A DNA stretch of 64,000 nt from an uncultured Alkaliphilus sp. (GCA_938074565.1 CALJEQ010000015.1:62001-126000); one strand, 5' to 3'; shown: positions 47,843-58,965, numbered from the stretch's first letter. The notes: generated by a model from the sequence alone, not told the origin. A program made the numbers and translations.

Positions 47843-50371
47843 TTAGGCTACTTCTATTTTTCCCTCTTGAAATAAACGAATAAAGGTTTCTGTTAGCATA
47901 GGGTCAAATTGTGTACCACTGTTCTTTTTTAACTCCAGTAATGCCTCTTTCACACTAAGGGCCTTACGATATGGTCTGTCGGTGGTCATGGCATCAAAAG
48001 CATCCACTATACACAGACATCTTCCTTCAATCGGAATATTTTCACCCTTTATCCCCCGTGGGTATCCTTTTCCATCATATCTTTCATGATGACTCATAAT
48101 AGCTGGTATCACCTTCACAATTCCTGGTACATGTTTAATAATAGAAATTGAAACATCCACATGTCTTTTCATTATTTCATACTCTTCACTACTCAATTCA
48201 GATTTTTTTGTTAGAATGCTTTCAGGTACACCAATTTTTCCAATATCGTGCAATAACCCTGCATTTCTTACAATATCCACCCGTTCTTCATCAAATCCCA
48301 TTGCACTGGCTAAAGCTACAGCATAATTTGATACATTTTCTGAATGTCCATATGTATAGTGGTCTTTAGCATCTATAGTGGCTGCTAAAGCATATATTGC
48401 AGAAAAGTACGCAGACTTAATACTATCTTCCATCGATTCTAATTGAGGTTCATCATAAACATTATACTGTTTATCATCTTTTTTACTAAACAAAACACTT
48501 TGATTTCTTCCACAATGCTTAGCCACATACATGGCGGCATCTGCATGATCTATCATTTCCTCTGGGGTTTTCCCATCATTTGGGTAATTTGCCACCCCTA
48601 CGCTGATTGTCAAAAATTCATTTACTTCTGTAGATGAATAGAAGTTACTTTCAACAGCTTTACGAAGGGTTTCTATAGCCCTTAAAGACTGATTACCTTC
48701 TATATTTGGAAAAATTACTGCAAATTCTTCTCCACCGTATCTTGCAATAATATCATCCTTACCTGACGCTTGTTTTAACACCTCTGCAATCTTTTTTAAT
48801 GCTCTGTCACCAGCTGAATGACCATATAGATCATTATACAGTTTAAAAAAGTCCACATCAACCATGGCAACGGAAAAGGTTTCATAGACACTGTCTTCAA
48901 TTATTTTCCGTAGTGTTTCATGGAAATATCTATGATTATATAATTTTGTTAAACCATCGGTGATGGCTTGATACTTTGCTTCTTCATATAATTTAGCATT
49001 CTCAATTACCACCGCTGCATTATTGGTTAAAGTAAATAATAAATCAATTTCATCATGGGAATATGCTTCTCCCCTCTTTTTTTCCGTTATAATTAATAAC
49101 CCTACAATTTGTTCCCTTAATTTAAATGGAGTAATTAATTCTGTTCCTAAGCTATGGAGTTGTTTCTTTTCTTTTCTCCATAGTCCAGTAAAAAAAGGAT
49201 GGGTTTCTATTTCATCAATAGTTAATATGGTTTTATCTTGATGAAACCATTGAAGAATTGGATGATTACTATTATATATAACTTCCTTTGACCATTTATC
49301 TTCCGAGTTGGTATCAAATAGACAATATTCATCTTCTCCCCGTTTAATCAGTAAGTGGGTTTTCTTAGGTTGGAGTCCTCTATCTACAGCCTCCAACAGA
49401 GAATCTGAAAGTTCCTCTAAGTCAAGTACATTATTAATGATTCTACTAAAATCCCTTAAAATAGTTTGATGAGTTAATTTTTCCTTATAGAATATACTAT
49501 CTATTGTTGCTTGCAATATATTTTTTATTGGTTGAAAGATTAGTGCTAAAAAGACAGCCATTGAAAAAGATAATGTCATGTGGGTAAATCCTAAAATTCT
49601 GATCATCACCTGTTGCACAGTAAAAATAGCAAATATATAAACAGCCGAAAGCATTACTGTATACAGAGAATAGGTTACTCCTTTTTTTACAACTAGTTTA
49701 ATTTCTAAAAAACGATAGCGATAAATGGAATAGGCAATAAATAAAGCATTAATGGTATTAAATATAATATCTAAAGGATATTTTCCTAAATTTGGTAGCA
49801 GATTAATTAAACCCCCTACAAGAACCAATACTAATCCAAAAAGAATAAATTTTACTCTATCAAAATGAATTTGATTAGACTTTACCTTATCAAGGATGTT
49901 TATAAAGGCTAATATTAAATAAGAGAGGCTCCATACAGCCATAATTATAGCTATAGGCCCTAATTCATAGTAAAAAAAGTTATTTTCTGCATAGCCATCC
50001 ACCATTATTAACCCAGAGAAATTACTAATTAACAACATACCTGCTGTGATATATCCAAATATTAATTTCTTTTTTTGATTTGTAGTTTCTGTTAAAACCA
50101 AAGTAAAATGATAGAATATTACTGGCATACTAATTAAACCAATACATAGGATTCTATTCCAAAATATGGAGCCTGGATAAAAATCTGTCCTCATAACAAA
50201 TGAGCCAAAACTCCAAATAATCATAGCTATAATATAATATGCATAGTGGGTAGTAATTTTGTTTCTTCTTGACCCCAGTATTATCATTAGCAAAAAACAA
50301 TAACAGACGAAACATATGAATGGTATTAAAACTAAATATGAAAACATTTGCATTGTATCACCCCAAATCAT
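47843..50371 (-). CDS. membrane-bound GAF-GGDEF-HD-GYP c-di-GMP signalling protein
   Basis: N-terminal 7-8 TM; ARYGGEEFAVIFPN; HDIGKIGVPESIL...HHERYDGKGYPRGI. Confidence 0.92.
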   Translation of the reverse strand: MIWGDTMQMFSYLVLIPFICFVCYCFLLMIILGSRRNKITTHYAYYIIAMIIWSFGSFVMRTDFYPGSIFWNRILCIGLISMPVIFYHFTLVLTETTNQKKKLIFGYITAGMLLISNFSGLIMVDGYAENNFFYYELGPIAIIMAVWSLSYLILAFINILDKVKSNQIHFDRVKFILFGLVLVLVGGLINLLPNLGKYPLDIIFNTINALFIAYSIYRYRFLEIKLVVKKGVTYSLYTVMLSAVYIFAIFTVQQVMIRILGFTHMTLSFSMAVFLALIFQPIKNILQATIDSIFYKEKLTHQTILRDFSRIINNVLDLEELSDSLLEAVDRGLQPKKTHLLIKRGEDEYCLFDTNSEDKWSKEVIYNSNHPILQWFHQDKTILTIDEIETHPFFTGLWRKEKKQLHSLGTELITPFKLREQIVGLLIITEKKRGEAYSHDEIDLLFTLTNNAAVVIENAKLYEEAKYQAITDGLTKLYNHRYFHETLRKIIEDSVYETFSVAMVDVDFFKLYNDLYGHSAGDRALKKIAEVLKQASGKDDIIARYGGEEFAVIFPNIEGNQSLRAIETLRKAVESNFYSSTEVNEFLTISVGVANYPNDGKTPEEMIDHADAAMYVAKHCGRNQSVLFSKKDDKQYNVYDEPQLESMEDSIKSAYFSAIYALAATIDAKDHYTYGHSENVSNYAVALASAMGFDEERVDIVRNAGLLHDIGKIGVPESILTKKSELSSEEYEIMKRHVDVSISIIKHVPGIVKVIPAIMSHHERYDGKGYPRGIKGENIPIEGRCLCIVDAFDAMTTDRPYRKALSVKEALLELKKNSGTQFDPMLTETFIRLFQEGKIEVA

Positions 50372-50374
50372 TAA

Positions 50375-51991
50375 TTATCCACAGTTTATTAGAGATTCTA
50401 TCGTTTTTTTACAAGGATTCAATTTGTTAATATTGTTATTTTTTTTCTTGGTTTTACTAAAAGTACCAGTAGGTAATAATGTGACCCTAAGGGGGTCTCT
50501 TCCTAACATTAATCTTAAATCTTTATAGTCTGAATCAGATTGTTGTAAACTTTCATTAAGTGTTTGCTTAACCGTTGTTATATCAATATTTTTTTCTAAC
50601 ATTTCCAAGTAGATATGTAATACTGGTTCTTTTTCATCATACTGCTTTGATGCCACCCAATCCTTTACTGGCAAATTACCTAAAGTTAGTGCTTTATCTA
50701 TTGTGGCGACAGTGATACGGGTAAACCCTGCTAAGTCAATAATATTAGCTATTCTATCTACAAACCTCACTTGTGGTAATTTAATATCATAAGCTTCATT
50801 TTGTAAGGAAACACATTCAATTACATCCCCTACACGGTACCTAACAAAAGCTCCACCTCTAAACTTTGTAACAACTAATTCATATCTTTTATTTGCTTCA
50901 ATCTCATTTAGTAACAACGTTTTAGGCACATAATCTTTATCTTGTAAACTCTTTAACGCTTCCTTCTCTGGTATAAATTCTAAGAAATTTACATCTGGAA
51001 AAAAGGTTAAGCCACTATCACCCCAAGTTTCAGTAGCTACTGTTGCAATTTCTGTTCCTCCATATATTTCAATTGGTCTTTTTCCCCAATAATATTCTAT
51101 TTTTTCTTTAAAGGCATGGGTATCAGTTCCTGCGCATAAAATACCTTTAAAACTCCATAAATCCTTAGGTAAAATTGTCTCTTTTCTTATGTTTTTTTTG
51201 ATAAAGGCTTTAGCTAATCTATATAACATTTTTAAATTACAAGTTTTTAAATATTTTAGAGATCCCTCTCTCCCTGCTGAACCCTTTGCAAACTCTTCTC
51301 CTATTTTAACCAACACACTAGAAAGACCAAAAAATAAATCTACACCTTTTGTTAAAGCTAACTCAAAACCAAGCTTATTTCGATTTTCAAAACTTAAATG
51401 TTCTGCTTCCTTAATAGAAGGTAGGTACTCAAAATTTATCTCATTTCCCACTCCATAGGGAGCTAACCCAGTTAAATAGGGTAGTGGTGCCATACCATAT
51501 AAAAATTTATCATTTTCTCTAAGGGAAAAATCGCCTCTTTTTTTGCTGGTGGATAACAATAAACTAGCAATAAAAGCCTTTGTATGTTCTTCTATCATAC
51601 TTTCTGAATATGGTGCTAACTTTATTTCATGGGTTCCACCCTTCCATGTAGTTTTTATCCAATACATTGGTTTTGATGGTAATACCTCTTCATTCCTATC
51701 TAAAAGATATTCTGCATAGTTATCATATGTGGTTAAAGGTACTTTTTCTCTAAATTCTTTAACTGTTCTAGGTTTAACATCTTCTCCCATCAATACTTGC
51801 CCTAATTTACACTGGGATAACAACTCTATTTGTTCCATTAATAATCTTTCCTGTATTTGCATAAATTCTTGTAAATTCAAATCAAGAAACCCACAATATT
51901 TTTCCCATACTTTATCAAATTTTTGTAACCTTAACATTTCTTCTAATGTCATTACTTTCAGTCCTTCCATCAACATAATGTATTTAAGCAT
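50375..51991 (-). CDS. GH3 family (auxin-responsive GH3-like) acyl-adenylating protein; true start may be internal
   Basis: EIYGGTEIATVATETWGD; FVRYRVGDVIECV; GH3-like length and layout. Confidence 0.8.
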   Translation of the reverse strand: MLKYIMLMEGLKVMTLEEMLRLQKFDKVWEKYCGFLDLNLQEFMQIQERLLMEQIELLSQCKLGQVLMGEDVKPRTVKEFREKVPLTTYDNYAEYLLDRNEEVLPSKPMYWIKTTWKGGTHEIKLAPYSESMIEEHTKAFIASLLLSTSKKRGDFSLRENDKFLYGMAPLPYLTGLAPYGVGNEINFEYLPSIKEAEHLSFENRNKLGFELALTKGVDLFFGLSSVLVKIGEEFAKGSAGREGSLKYLKTCNLKMLYRLAKAFIKKNIRKETILPKDLWSFKGILCAGTDTHAFKEKIEYYWGKRPIEIYGGTEIATVATETWGDSGLTFFPDVNFLEFIPEKEALKSLQDKDYVPKTLLLNEIEANKRYELVVTKFRGGAFVRYRVGDVIECVSLQNEAYDIKLPQVRFVDRIANIIDLAGFTRITVATIDKALTLGNLPVKDWVASKQYDEKEPVLHIYLEMLEKNIDITTVKQTLNESLQQSDSDYKDLRLMLGRDPLRVTLLPTGTFSKTKKKNNNINKLNPCKKTIESLINCG

Positions 51992-52530
51992 TTCCTTATA
52001 CTACTTATTGTAGGTATTAACATTGGCGTTGTCTTCATATAATTTTTATATTTTGGAAACATTTTAGGAAAAAAAATCTTCTCCTGTAGGTATATGTGAA
52101 TTATATCGAGAATTGTCCAAATAATTCCTGCTGGAATTAGTAATTTTGCACCAGTTGTAAAAAAGAAAAAGAAATATAGCATACCAAACCACAATACGCC
52201 TGGATGTCTACACAACGCATAAGTACCTGTATCCACCAATGTATTGGTGTGTTCTTCTTTTCCGTAGGTTTTTACGAAGGGTAGTTCTAAAAAAAGTGAA
52301 TATATTAACAAAAACGTAGCTCCCCCCATAAGTACTCCACAAACAATCCTTAAAGCCAATGGAAATAATATCTTATCTGAAACCATCACCACCATAATTG
52401 TAGCGTATATTAAAGTTAGCAGTCCTATAATTCCGAATAAACGTTTCTTTACTATTTGATTTTTCAAAGTGTAAACATCAAATAAGTATAAAGCAACAAA
52501 CGCTAATGAACCAATAATTATATAACCCAT
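51970..52530 (-). CDS. isoprenylcysteine/phospholipid methyltransferase-like membrane protein
   Basis: LVDTGTYALCRHPGVLWF; FPKYKNYMKTTPMLIP. Confidence 0.65.
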   Translation of the reverse strand: MGYIIIGSLAFVALYLFDVYTLKNQIVKKRLFGIIGLLTLIYATIMVVMVSDKILFPLALRIVCGVLMGGATFLLIYSLFLELPFVKTYGKEEHTNTLVDTGTYALCRHPGVLWFGMLYFFFFFTTGAKLLIPAGIIWTILDIIHIYLQEKIFFPKMFPKYKNYMKTTPMLIPTISSIRKCLNTLC

Positions 52531-52795
52531 GTTACACCTACCTTACCTATAATAATTTTACATTATTTTTACAGCTCTTTATATATGAAGTTTACTTTAG
52601 ACTAGTCTATTATATTACATTCTACAGTAAATTTGTGATTTTTTTTGTAAAAATAGTGATAGTAAATAATTTTTTTTACTTTGTTATACTTATTGATAGA
52701 ATACATCCCAACAAATGCCTAAAAAACTGGATTTTTTGCAATATATATGTTATAATATCTAAATTGTTTTAAATTATATGGAAGAAGGTAATGGC

Positions 52796-54382
52796 GTGAT
52801 TAATGTAACTAATATAAGCTTAAGATATGGAGACAGAAAATTATTTGATGACGTAAATCTAAAATTTACACCGGGTAATTGCTATGGAGTAATTGGAGCT
52901 AACGGTGCTGGTAAAAGTACATTTTTAAAAATACTATCTGGTGAAATAGAATCTAACTCTGGTGATATTCATATTCCCAATGGTATAAGGGTTTCTGTTC
53001 TTAAACAGGATCACTACCAATATGACAACATTGAAGTGTTGGAAACTGTTATTATGGGTAATGTTAGATTATATGAAATTATGAAGGAAAAAGACGCAAT
53101 TTATGCAAAGACTGATTTTACAGATGAAGATGGTATTAAAGCATCTGAACTAGAGTGTGAATTTGCAGAGTTAAATGGTTGGGAAGCAGAATCAGAAGCT
53201 TCTTCTTTACTACAAGGTCTTGGTATTTCCACTGACCTACATGTAAGAAAGATGGAAGAACTATCTGGGGCTGAAAAAATTAAAGTATTACTGGCACAAG
53301 CTCTTTTTGGACAACCTGGTGTGTTAATTTTAGATGAGCCTACCAACCACTTAGATATTAAGTCCATCAACTGGCTGGAGGAATTTTTAATTGGATTTGA
53401 AGGGACAGTAATTGTAGTATCCCATGACCGTCACTTCCTTAATAAAGTTTGTACTCACATGGCAGATGTAGATTTCGGTAAAATTAGATTATATGTAGGT
53501 AACTATGATTTCTGGTATGAGTCTAGTCAATTAGCCCTTCAAATGATGAAGGATCAAAACAAGAAAAAAGAAGAGAAAATTAAAGAGTTACAAGACTTTA
53601 TTGCCCGATTCAGTGCCAATGCATCTAAATCTAAACAAGCTACTTCCCGTAAAAAGTTATTAGAAAAAATTAACATAGATGATATACAGCCCTCCACAAG
53701 AAGATACCCTTTTGTTGGTTTTAAGCCTGAACGTGAAGTTGGTAATGATATTTTAATAGTTGATGGTCTTACTAAAACCATTAATGGAGAAAAACTATTA
53801 GATAATGTTACTTTTACAATGTCTAAGGGAGATAAAATTGCCCTTGTTGGAAACGAAATGGTATATTCTACACTTTTTAAAATATTAACAGGTGAAATGG
53901 AACTCGATAGTGGGCATTATAAATGGGGTGTTACCATTACTAAAGCCTTTTTACCTAAGGATAATTCAGAGTTCTTTAATGATATAGACTTAAGTTTAGT
54001 GGACTGGCTACGTCAGTTTTCAGAAGAAAAATCTGAAAGCTATATTAGAGGCTTCCTAGGTAGAATGTTATTCTCTGGCGATGAAGCTTTAAAACAATCT
54101 AAAGTTCTTTCTGGTGGAGAGAGGGTACGTTGTATGTTATCAAGAATGATGTTAAGTAATGCTAACTTCTTGATATTAGACCAACCAACCAATCACCTTG
54201 ACTTAGAATCAATTACTGCTTTAAATAATGGTTTAAGGGATTATAAGAGTAATATTTTATTCACTTCCCATGACCATCAATTAATTCAAACCATTGCTAA
54301 TAGAATTATTGAAATTACTCCTAATGGTGTAATTGATAAACAAATGAGTTATGACGAATATTTAGAGATAATGAATGCTTAA
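52796..54382 (+). CDS. ABC-F family ATP-binding protein (probable GTG start)
   Basis: GANGAGKSTFLKILSGE; LSGAEKIKVLLAQALFGQPGVLILDEPTNHLD; two ABC modules, no TM. Confidence 0.92.
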   Translation: MINVTNISLRYGDRKLFDDVNLKFTPGNCYGVIGANGAGKSTFLKILSGEIESNSGDIHIPNGIRVSVLKQDHYQYDNIEVLETVIMGNVRLYEIMKEKDAIYAKTDFTDEDGIKASELECEFAELNGWEAESEASSLLQGLGISTDLHVRKMEELSGAEKIKVLLAQALFGQPGVLILDEPTNHLDIKSINWLEEFLIGFEGTVIVVSHDRHFLNKVCTHMADVDFGKIRLYVGNYDFWYESSQLALQMMKDQNKKKEEKIKELQDFIARFSANASKSKQATSRKKLLEKINIDDIQPSTRRYPFVGFKPEREVGNDILIVDGLTKTINGEKLLDNVTFTMSKGDKIALVGNEMVYSTLFKILTGEMELDSGHYKWGVTITKAFLPKDNSEFFNDIDLSLVDWLRQFSEEKSESYIRGFLGRMLFSGDEALKQSKVLSGGERVRCMLSRMMLSNANFLILDQPTNHLDLESITALNNGLRDYKSNILFTSHDHQLIQTIANRIIEITPNGVIDKQMSYDEYLEIMNA

Positions 54383-54416
54383 TTAATAAATATTTGTTGA
54401 CTTTGTCTACAATATA

Positions 54417-54443
54417 AAAGACCCCGTTTGGGGTCTTTTCTCA
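54417..54443. terminator. intrinsic terminator
   Basis: AAAAGACCCCgtttGGGGTCTTTT. Confidence 0.85.
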
Positions 54444-54668
54444 CTTCCATATACTTACAATAGATACTACGAAAAAAATTGTTAATAAAATTATTAAACC
54501 GATTCTCATATTTTTTTCTTTTTTATCATTAATTTTTTTTGCTTTATTAATTGCAAAACCAATTAATAAAAAGGTAGCAAATAACGCTAGTATAATCATT
54601 GTATAATTCTGAAATGATATAGAGATTATAGAAAATACTATTATTAAAAAAACTAATATACTGAACAT
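54441..54668 (-). CDS. small three-TM membrane protein, candidate immunity protein
   Basis: 75 aa, three hydrophobic segments separated by a basic loop; 2 nt after the preceding stop. Confidence 0.5.
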   Translation of the reverse strand: MFSILVFLIIVFSIISISFQNYTMIILALFATFLLIGFAINKAKKINDKKEKNMRIGLIILLTIFFVVSIVSIWK

Positions 54669-54670
54669 AG

Positions 54671-55399
54671 CTAACTCTTATATATTAATTCATAATGTGC
54701 TAAATTTTTATATGCTGAATCGTAATAATAAAAATCATGATAAAGATATTTCCAGTGATCTCTATAGTGATGCGATATATGTCTCTTTAAGAATATAGCA
54801 TTTGAATTTTTCCATAAATCTGCCAAAGCTTTTATTCCCGTTGCTATAGTGAAAGCAACACCAAAGCCCACTGAACACTTTATTGAAATAATTGTACCTA
54901 ACACTGTAGTAGTAATTATTTCAATAGTAGTATCTAAACGTAAATCTATATAATGTGTATTTATATAATTATACTCATGTTGATTAAGTGTTCCAATATC
55001 CCCCCCACCAACATTAACATAATCTTTTAATTTTTCTGTTCTTTCCACAATCTCTAAAGCCTTACCATTCAACTCTATACTACCATTTTTTGTATAGTGT
55101 TTTATGTAGTTAATTGTGTCCCCTTCAATAACAGTATAGTCTTCTACACCGTTTTTATTTGCAATTTTTTTAATCTTTACTAAATTATTATCAAACTCAA
55201 ATTCTATATCAGTCTGTATACCATCTTTTATTTTTTTTATACTTTCTTTATAATTTTTAATCCCATAGTTGCTATTTTCTTCCTTTATTTTTCCTATACT
55301 ATAACCTTCTGCATAAACTTGTAATGTTGGAGCAACAATTCCTAGAAAACATAATATAAATATTAGAAATTTCATACGACTTTTTTTCATTAAAAACAT
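54671..55399 (-). CDS. secreted bacteriocin-like hypothetical protein
   Basis: Signal peptide MKKSRMKFLIFILCFLGIVAPTLQVYAEG; internal hydrophobic Gly/Ala/Thr segment TTIEIITTTVLGTIISIKCSVGFGVAFTIATGIKALADLW; Tyr/His-rich tail. Confidence 0.5.
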   Translation of the reverse strand: MFLMKKSRMKFLIFILCFLGIVAPTLQVYAEGYSIGKIKEENSNYGIKNYKESIKKIKDGIQTDIEFEFDNNLVKIKKIANKNGVEDYTVIEGDTINYIKHYTKNGSIELNGKALEIVERTEKLKDYVNVGGGDIGTLNQHEYNYINTHYIDLRLDTTIEIITTTVLGTIISIKCSVGFGVAFTIATGIKALADLWKNSNAIFLKRHISHHYRDHWKYLYHDFYYYDSAYKNLAHYELIYKS

Positions 55400-55581
55400 T
55401 CCTTTTTTAATAATTTTCTACAATAATTATTCATACTTATGCTGATTACACCTCCTACATAATTTTTAATAGTAATAACTTTTCCCTTTAAACTACAAAT
55501 AAAAACAATAACTGTAGAATATTTGAAATTATATCATAATTAATTTTTATGTACAATTCTATTTTATACAAACACCACTTT

Positions 55582-57768
55582 TTATAACTTCAACTTCGCC
55601 AATGCATCAGCTAAGGCTGTATTAATAGGCTTTTCAGCTTCCTTTTTTTGTTCCTTTAAATACTTTTCTACATCTTTTTTAGAGGGCTTATTTTTTTCCC
55701 CCTTCTTTCTTTCATTAAAGGATGAAAGTTTTTCCCTATGTCCACAACCACAAACAAATATTTGACCTTCCCCTTCGCCTCTTAGTTCTAACTTTTTATG
55801 GCAGTTAGGGCATCGAGCATTGGTGAGCAAAGCAACATTTTTTCTATGCCCACATTCCCTATCTTGGCATACCAACATCTTACCTTTTTTCCCTTTAACC
55901 TCCAACATATACTTACCACACTCAGGGCATTTATTTCTTGTAAGGTTATCATGCCTAAAGGTTGCATCTTCATTTTTAATTTCCCTAACTATGTCCTTCG
56001 CATAATTTCTCATATCTGTAACAAAAGTTTCTTTAGAAAGATTCCCTTTAGCTATAGCAGCAAGTTTTTGCTCCCATTCAGCAGTAAGGGCAGGAGATTT
56101 TAATTTTTCTGGTACTAAAGATAGTAGTTGACGACCCTTTGAAGTAATGAATATATCTTTTCCCTTTTTTTCAATAAGAAAAGTATTAAATAACTTTTCT
56201 ATTATGTCTGCCCTTGTGGCTACAGTCCCCAGTCCCCCTGTTTCTCCAATTGTTTTTATTAGTTCTTTATTATCACTTGCCATATATCTTACTGGGTTTT
56301 CCATAGCCGATAATAATGTTCCTTCATTAAAGGGGGCTGGCGGTTTGGTTTTTCCAGTTGTTTGAGATAGGGAGACTACCTTTAAAGTATCACCCTTCTT
56401 TAAACTTGGTAAAATCTGATCAGACATACCATCATTTGCGTCTTCATCTTCAATAATATTTTGATAAATCTCCTTCCAACCTTGAGCAATAACTGTTTTT
56501 CCCTTAGCTATAAAAGTTTCTTCCCCAATATTAGCTTTTATGGTGGTTTGTTCATACTCAAAAGGAGGAGACAATACTGCTAAGAAGCGTTTAACAACTA
56601 AATCATATATCTTACGTTCCTTATCATTTAATCCCCCTATATATGCCCTTTCTTCTGTAGGAATGATGGCGTGGTGATCTGTAACCCTACTATTATCCAC
56701 AAAAGATTTATTGCCTTGTATAGGGCTTCTAAGGAGCTTAGATGCCACAGCAGAATAAGGACCCACTCCACAACCTCTAATTCTGTCTTTTAGTGTTTCT
56801 ACTATATCCGTAGATATGTATCTTGAATCTGTTCTAGGATAAGTCAACAGTTTATGGCTTTCATATAAACTTTGCATAAGGGATTGAGTTTCCTTAACTG
56901 AAAAGTTAAAAAGTCGATTTGCATCCCTTTGAAGTTCGGTTAAGTCATACAATTGTGGAGAATAACTCTTTTTGTAGTTTTTATCCACTTCATAAACTTT
57001 AGCATCTTTTCTATTAATAGTATTAAATATTTTTTCCACCTTTTCTTTATCAAAGGTTTTAATATCTTTTGTTTTATTATCTTGCCAAATCAATTTTAGA
57101 CCAGTGGCTAAAGCCGTTATGCCGTAATATGCTTTAGGTTTAAAGTTTTGTATCTCTTTTTCTCTTTCTGCAATAATGGCAAGGGTGGGGGTTTGAACTC
57201 GCCCACAGGATAATTGTGCATTATATTTACAGGTTAACGCTCTAGTGGCATTCATCCCTACAATCCAATCTCCTTCTGCCCTAGCAACCGCCGAAGCATA
57301 GAGATTTTCATAGTCCTTTCCGTTCTTAAGTTTATTAAAACCTTCTTTAATGGCTTTATCGGTAACAGAGGAAATCCAAAGTCTTTTAATGGGCTTTTTC
57401 ATGTTTACCTTTTCCACAATCCATCTAGCCACCAATTCCCCTTCTCTACCTGCATCTGTGGCTATAACCAGTTCTCCCACATCTTTTCTAAGCATTTGTT
57501 CTTTAACAACGCTAAATTGTTTACCACTTTGCTTGATGACAACAAGCTTTAAGTGGGGAGGTAACATCGGTAAATCTTCTATTTTCCAAGACTTATATTT
57601 ATTATCATATACTTCTGGGTCTGCCAAAGTCACTAAATGCCCCAAAGCCCAAGTGACGATGTATTTATCTCCTTCTATAAAACCATTACCTTTTTTATGA
57701 CAGTTTAGTACCCTTGCTAAATCCCTTCCCACTGAAGGTTTTTCTGCTAAAACCAGTATCTTTTTCAT
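55582..57768 (-). CDS. topB: DNA topoisomerase III
   Basis: KILVLAEKPSVGRDLARVL; LLTYPRTDSRYIS; C-terminal zinc-ribbon motifs. Confidence 0.95.
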   Translation of the reverse strand: MKKILVLAEKPSVGRDLARVLNCHKKGNGFIEGDKYIVTWALGHLVTLADPEVYDNKYKSWKIEDLPMLPPHLKLVVIKQSGKQFSVVKEQMLRKDVGELVIATDAGREGELVARWIVEKVNMKKPIKRLWISSVTDKAIKEGFNKLKNGKDYENLYASAVARAEGDWIVGMNATRALTCKYNAQLSCGRVQTPTLAIIAEREKEIQNFKPKAYYGITALATGLKLIWQDNKTKDIKTFDKEKVEKIFNTINRKDAKVYEVDKNYKKSYSPQLYDLTELQRDANRLFNFSVKETQSLMQSLYESHKLLTYPRTDSRYISTDIVETLKDRIRGCGVGPYSAVASKLLRSPIQGNKSFVDNSRVTDHHAIIPTEERAYIGGLNDKERKIYDLVVKRFLAVLSPPFEYEQTTIKANIGEETFIAKGKTVIAQGWKEIYQNIIEDEDANDGMSDQILPSLKKGDTLKVVSLSQTTGKTKPPAPFNEGTLLSAMENPVRYMASDNKELIKTIGETGGLGTVATRADIIEKLFNTFLIEKKGKDIFITSKGRQLLSLVPEKLKSPALTAEWEQKLAAIAKGNLSKETFVTDMRNYAKDIVREIKNEDATFRHDNLTRNKCPECGKYMLEVKGKKGKMLVCQDRECGHRKNVALLTNARCPNCHKKLELRGEGEGQIFVCGCGHREKLSSFNERKKGEKNKPSKKDVEKYLKEQKKEAEKPINTALADALAKLKL

Positions 57769-58062
57769 TTATACAATCCCTTCTATATAAAAATTCTATA
57801 TCTTATTATTTCCATTAATTTATTTTTGCTCCATTTTTTGTTGATTACACCCTTAATTTTAGCATATAATTAACTATAAATTAAGCTTCTCTTATTAATT
57901 AATTATCTCGCCATATATATCTATAGTTTTTTGTAATTTTATTACATTATTACATTGTCATAAAATAATGATTAATCGATTAAAATATATTAAATAATTT
58001 AAATTTCTTTAGACAAAAACCAATATTCTCGTTAAATGGATGTTGTCGAAAAAAGTATACTG

Positions 58063-58091
58063 TTGCACAATATTGTCAAATAAATTATAAT
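58063..58091 (+). promoter_or_regulatory. sigma-A-like promoter for degV-family gene
   Basis: TTGCAC-N17-TATAAT. Confidence 0.65.
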
Positions 58092-58122
58092 TATAAAAAA
58101 TGATAAGATTGGAGAAATTAAT

Positions 58123-58956
58123 ATGAAAATACATCTTGTTACAGATAGTGGAAGTGACTTATCTAATGAATTTCCACAGAAAAACAATATAGACATAGTT
58201 CCATTAATGGTTACCTTTGGTGATGAATCTTTTGCCGATGGAGTTGATATTAATGCCGATCAATTTTATGACAAAATGGCATCCAGCGACCACTTACCTA
58301 AAACTTCATTACCTTCGCCACAAACTTTTGCTAACGTATTTAATAAGTTTGATGAAAACGATTCTATTTTATGTATTACCATTTCCTCTGCCATTAGTGG
58401 AACTTACCAGAGTGCAATGATTGCTAAAGAGATGGTTAAAAGTAAAATAGAAATAATTGATTCTTTAAATGTTAGCATGGGTACTGGTTTATTAGTGATG
58501 AAGGCACAAGAATTAATACAATCAGGACTATCCTTAGAAGACATAAAAAAAGAAATTTTAGAAATACGTAATACTATGAAATCTTTTGTTGCCATCGACA
58601 ACTTAGAAAATGTTATAAAAGGTGGAAGAATTTCCAACTGGAAGGGTAGTATCGCAAAGGTTATGCAGATTAAACCAATCTTAAAGATTTCCCCTGATGG
58701 TACATTAAATGTAGCTGACAATTGTAGAGGTAGAAAAAGACAGTTAAAACGTTTACTTGAACTGATTCAAGAAACAGGAAAAGATGTTAGTAAATCTACA
58801 ATTTCGATACTTCATGCAAAGGCTCCATCACAAGATGTGACTTATTTACAAGAAAAAATTAAAGAATTATTTAATCCTAAGGAAATTGTTATTGGTCAAT
58901 TAGGTCCTACAATGGGTTCTCATGGTGGATTTGGTGCAATAGCCATATCACTTTAA
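58123..58956 (+). CDS. DegV family fatty-acid-binding protein
   Basis: IHLVTDSGSDLSNE; PKTSLPSPQTFANVF; DNLENVIKGGRISNWKG. Confidence 0.95.
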   Translation: MKIHLVTDSGSDLSNEFPQKNNIDIVPLMVTFGDESFADGVDINADQFYDKMASSDHLPKTSLPSPQTFANVFNKFDENDSILCITISSAISGTYQSAMIAKEMVKSKIEIIDSLNVSMGTGLLVMKAQELIQSGLSLEDIKKEILEIRNTMKSFVAIDNLENVIKGGRISNWKGSIAKVMQIKPILKISPDGTLNVADNCRGRKRQLKRLLELIQETGKDVSKSTISILHAKAPSQDVTYLQEKIKELFNPKEIVIGQLGPTMGSHGGFGAIAISL

Positions 58957-58965
58957 TTTTTAAAA

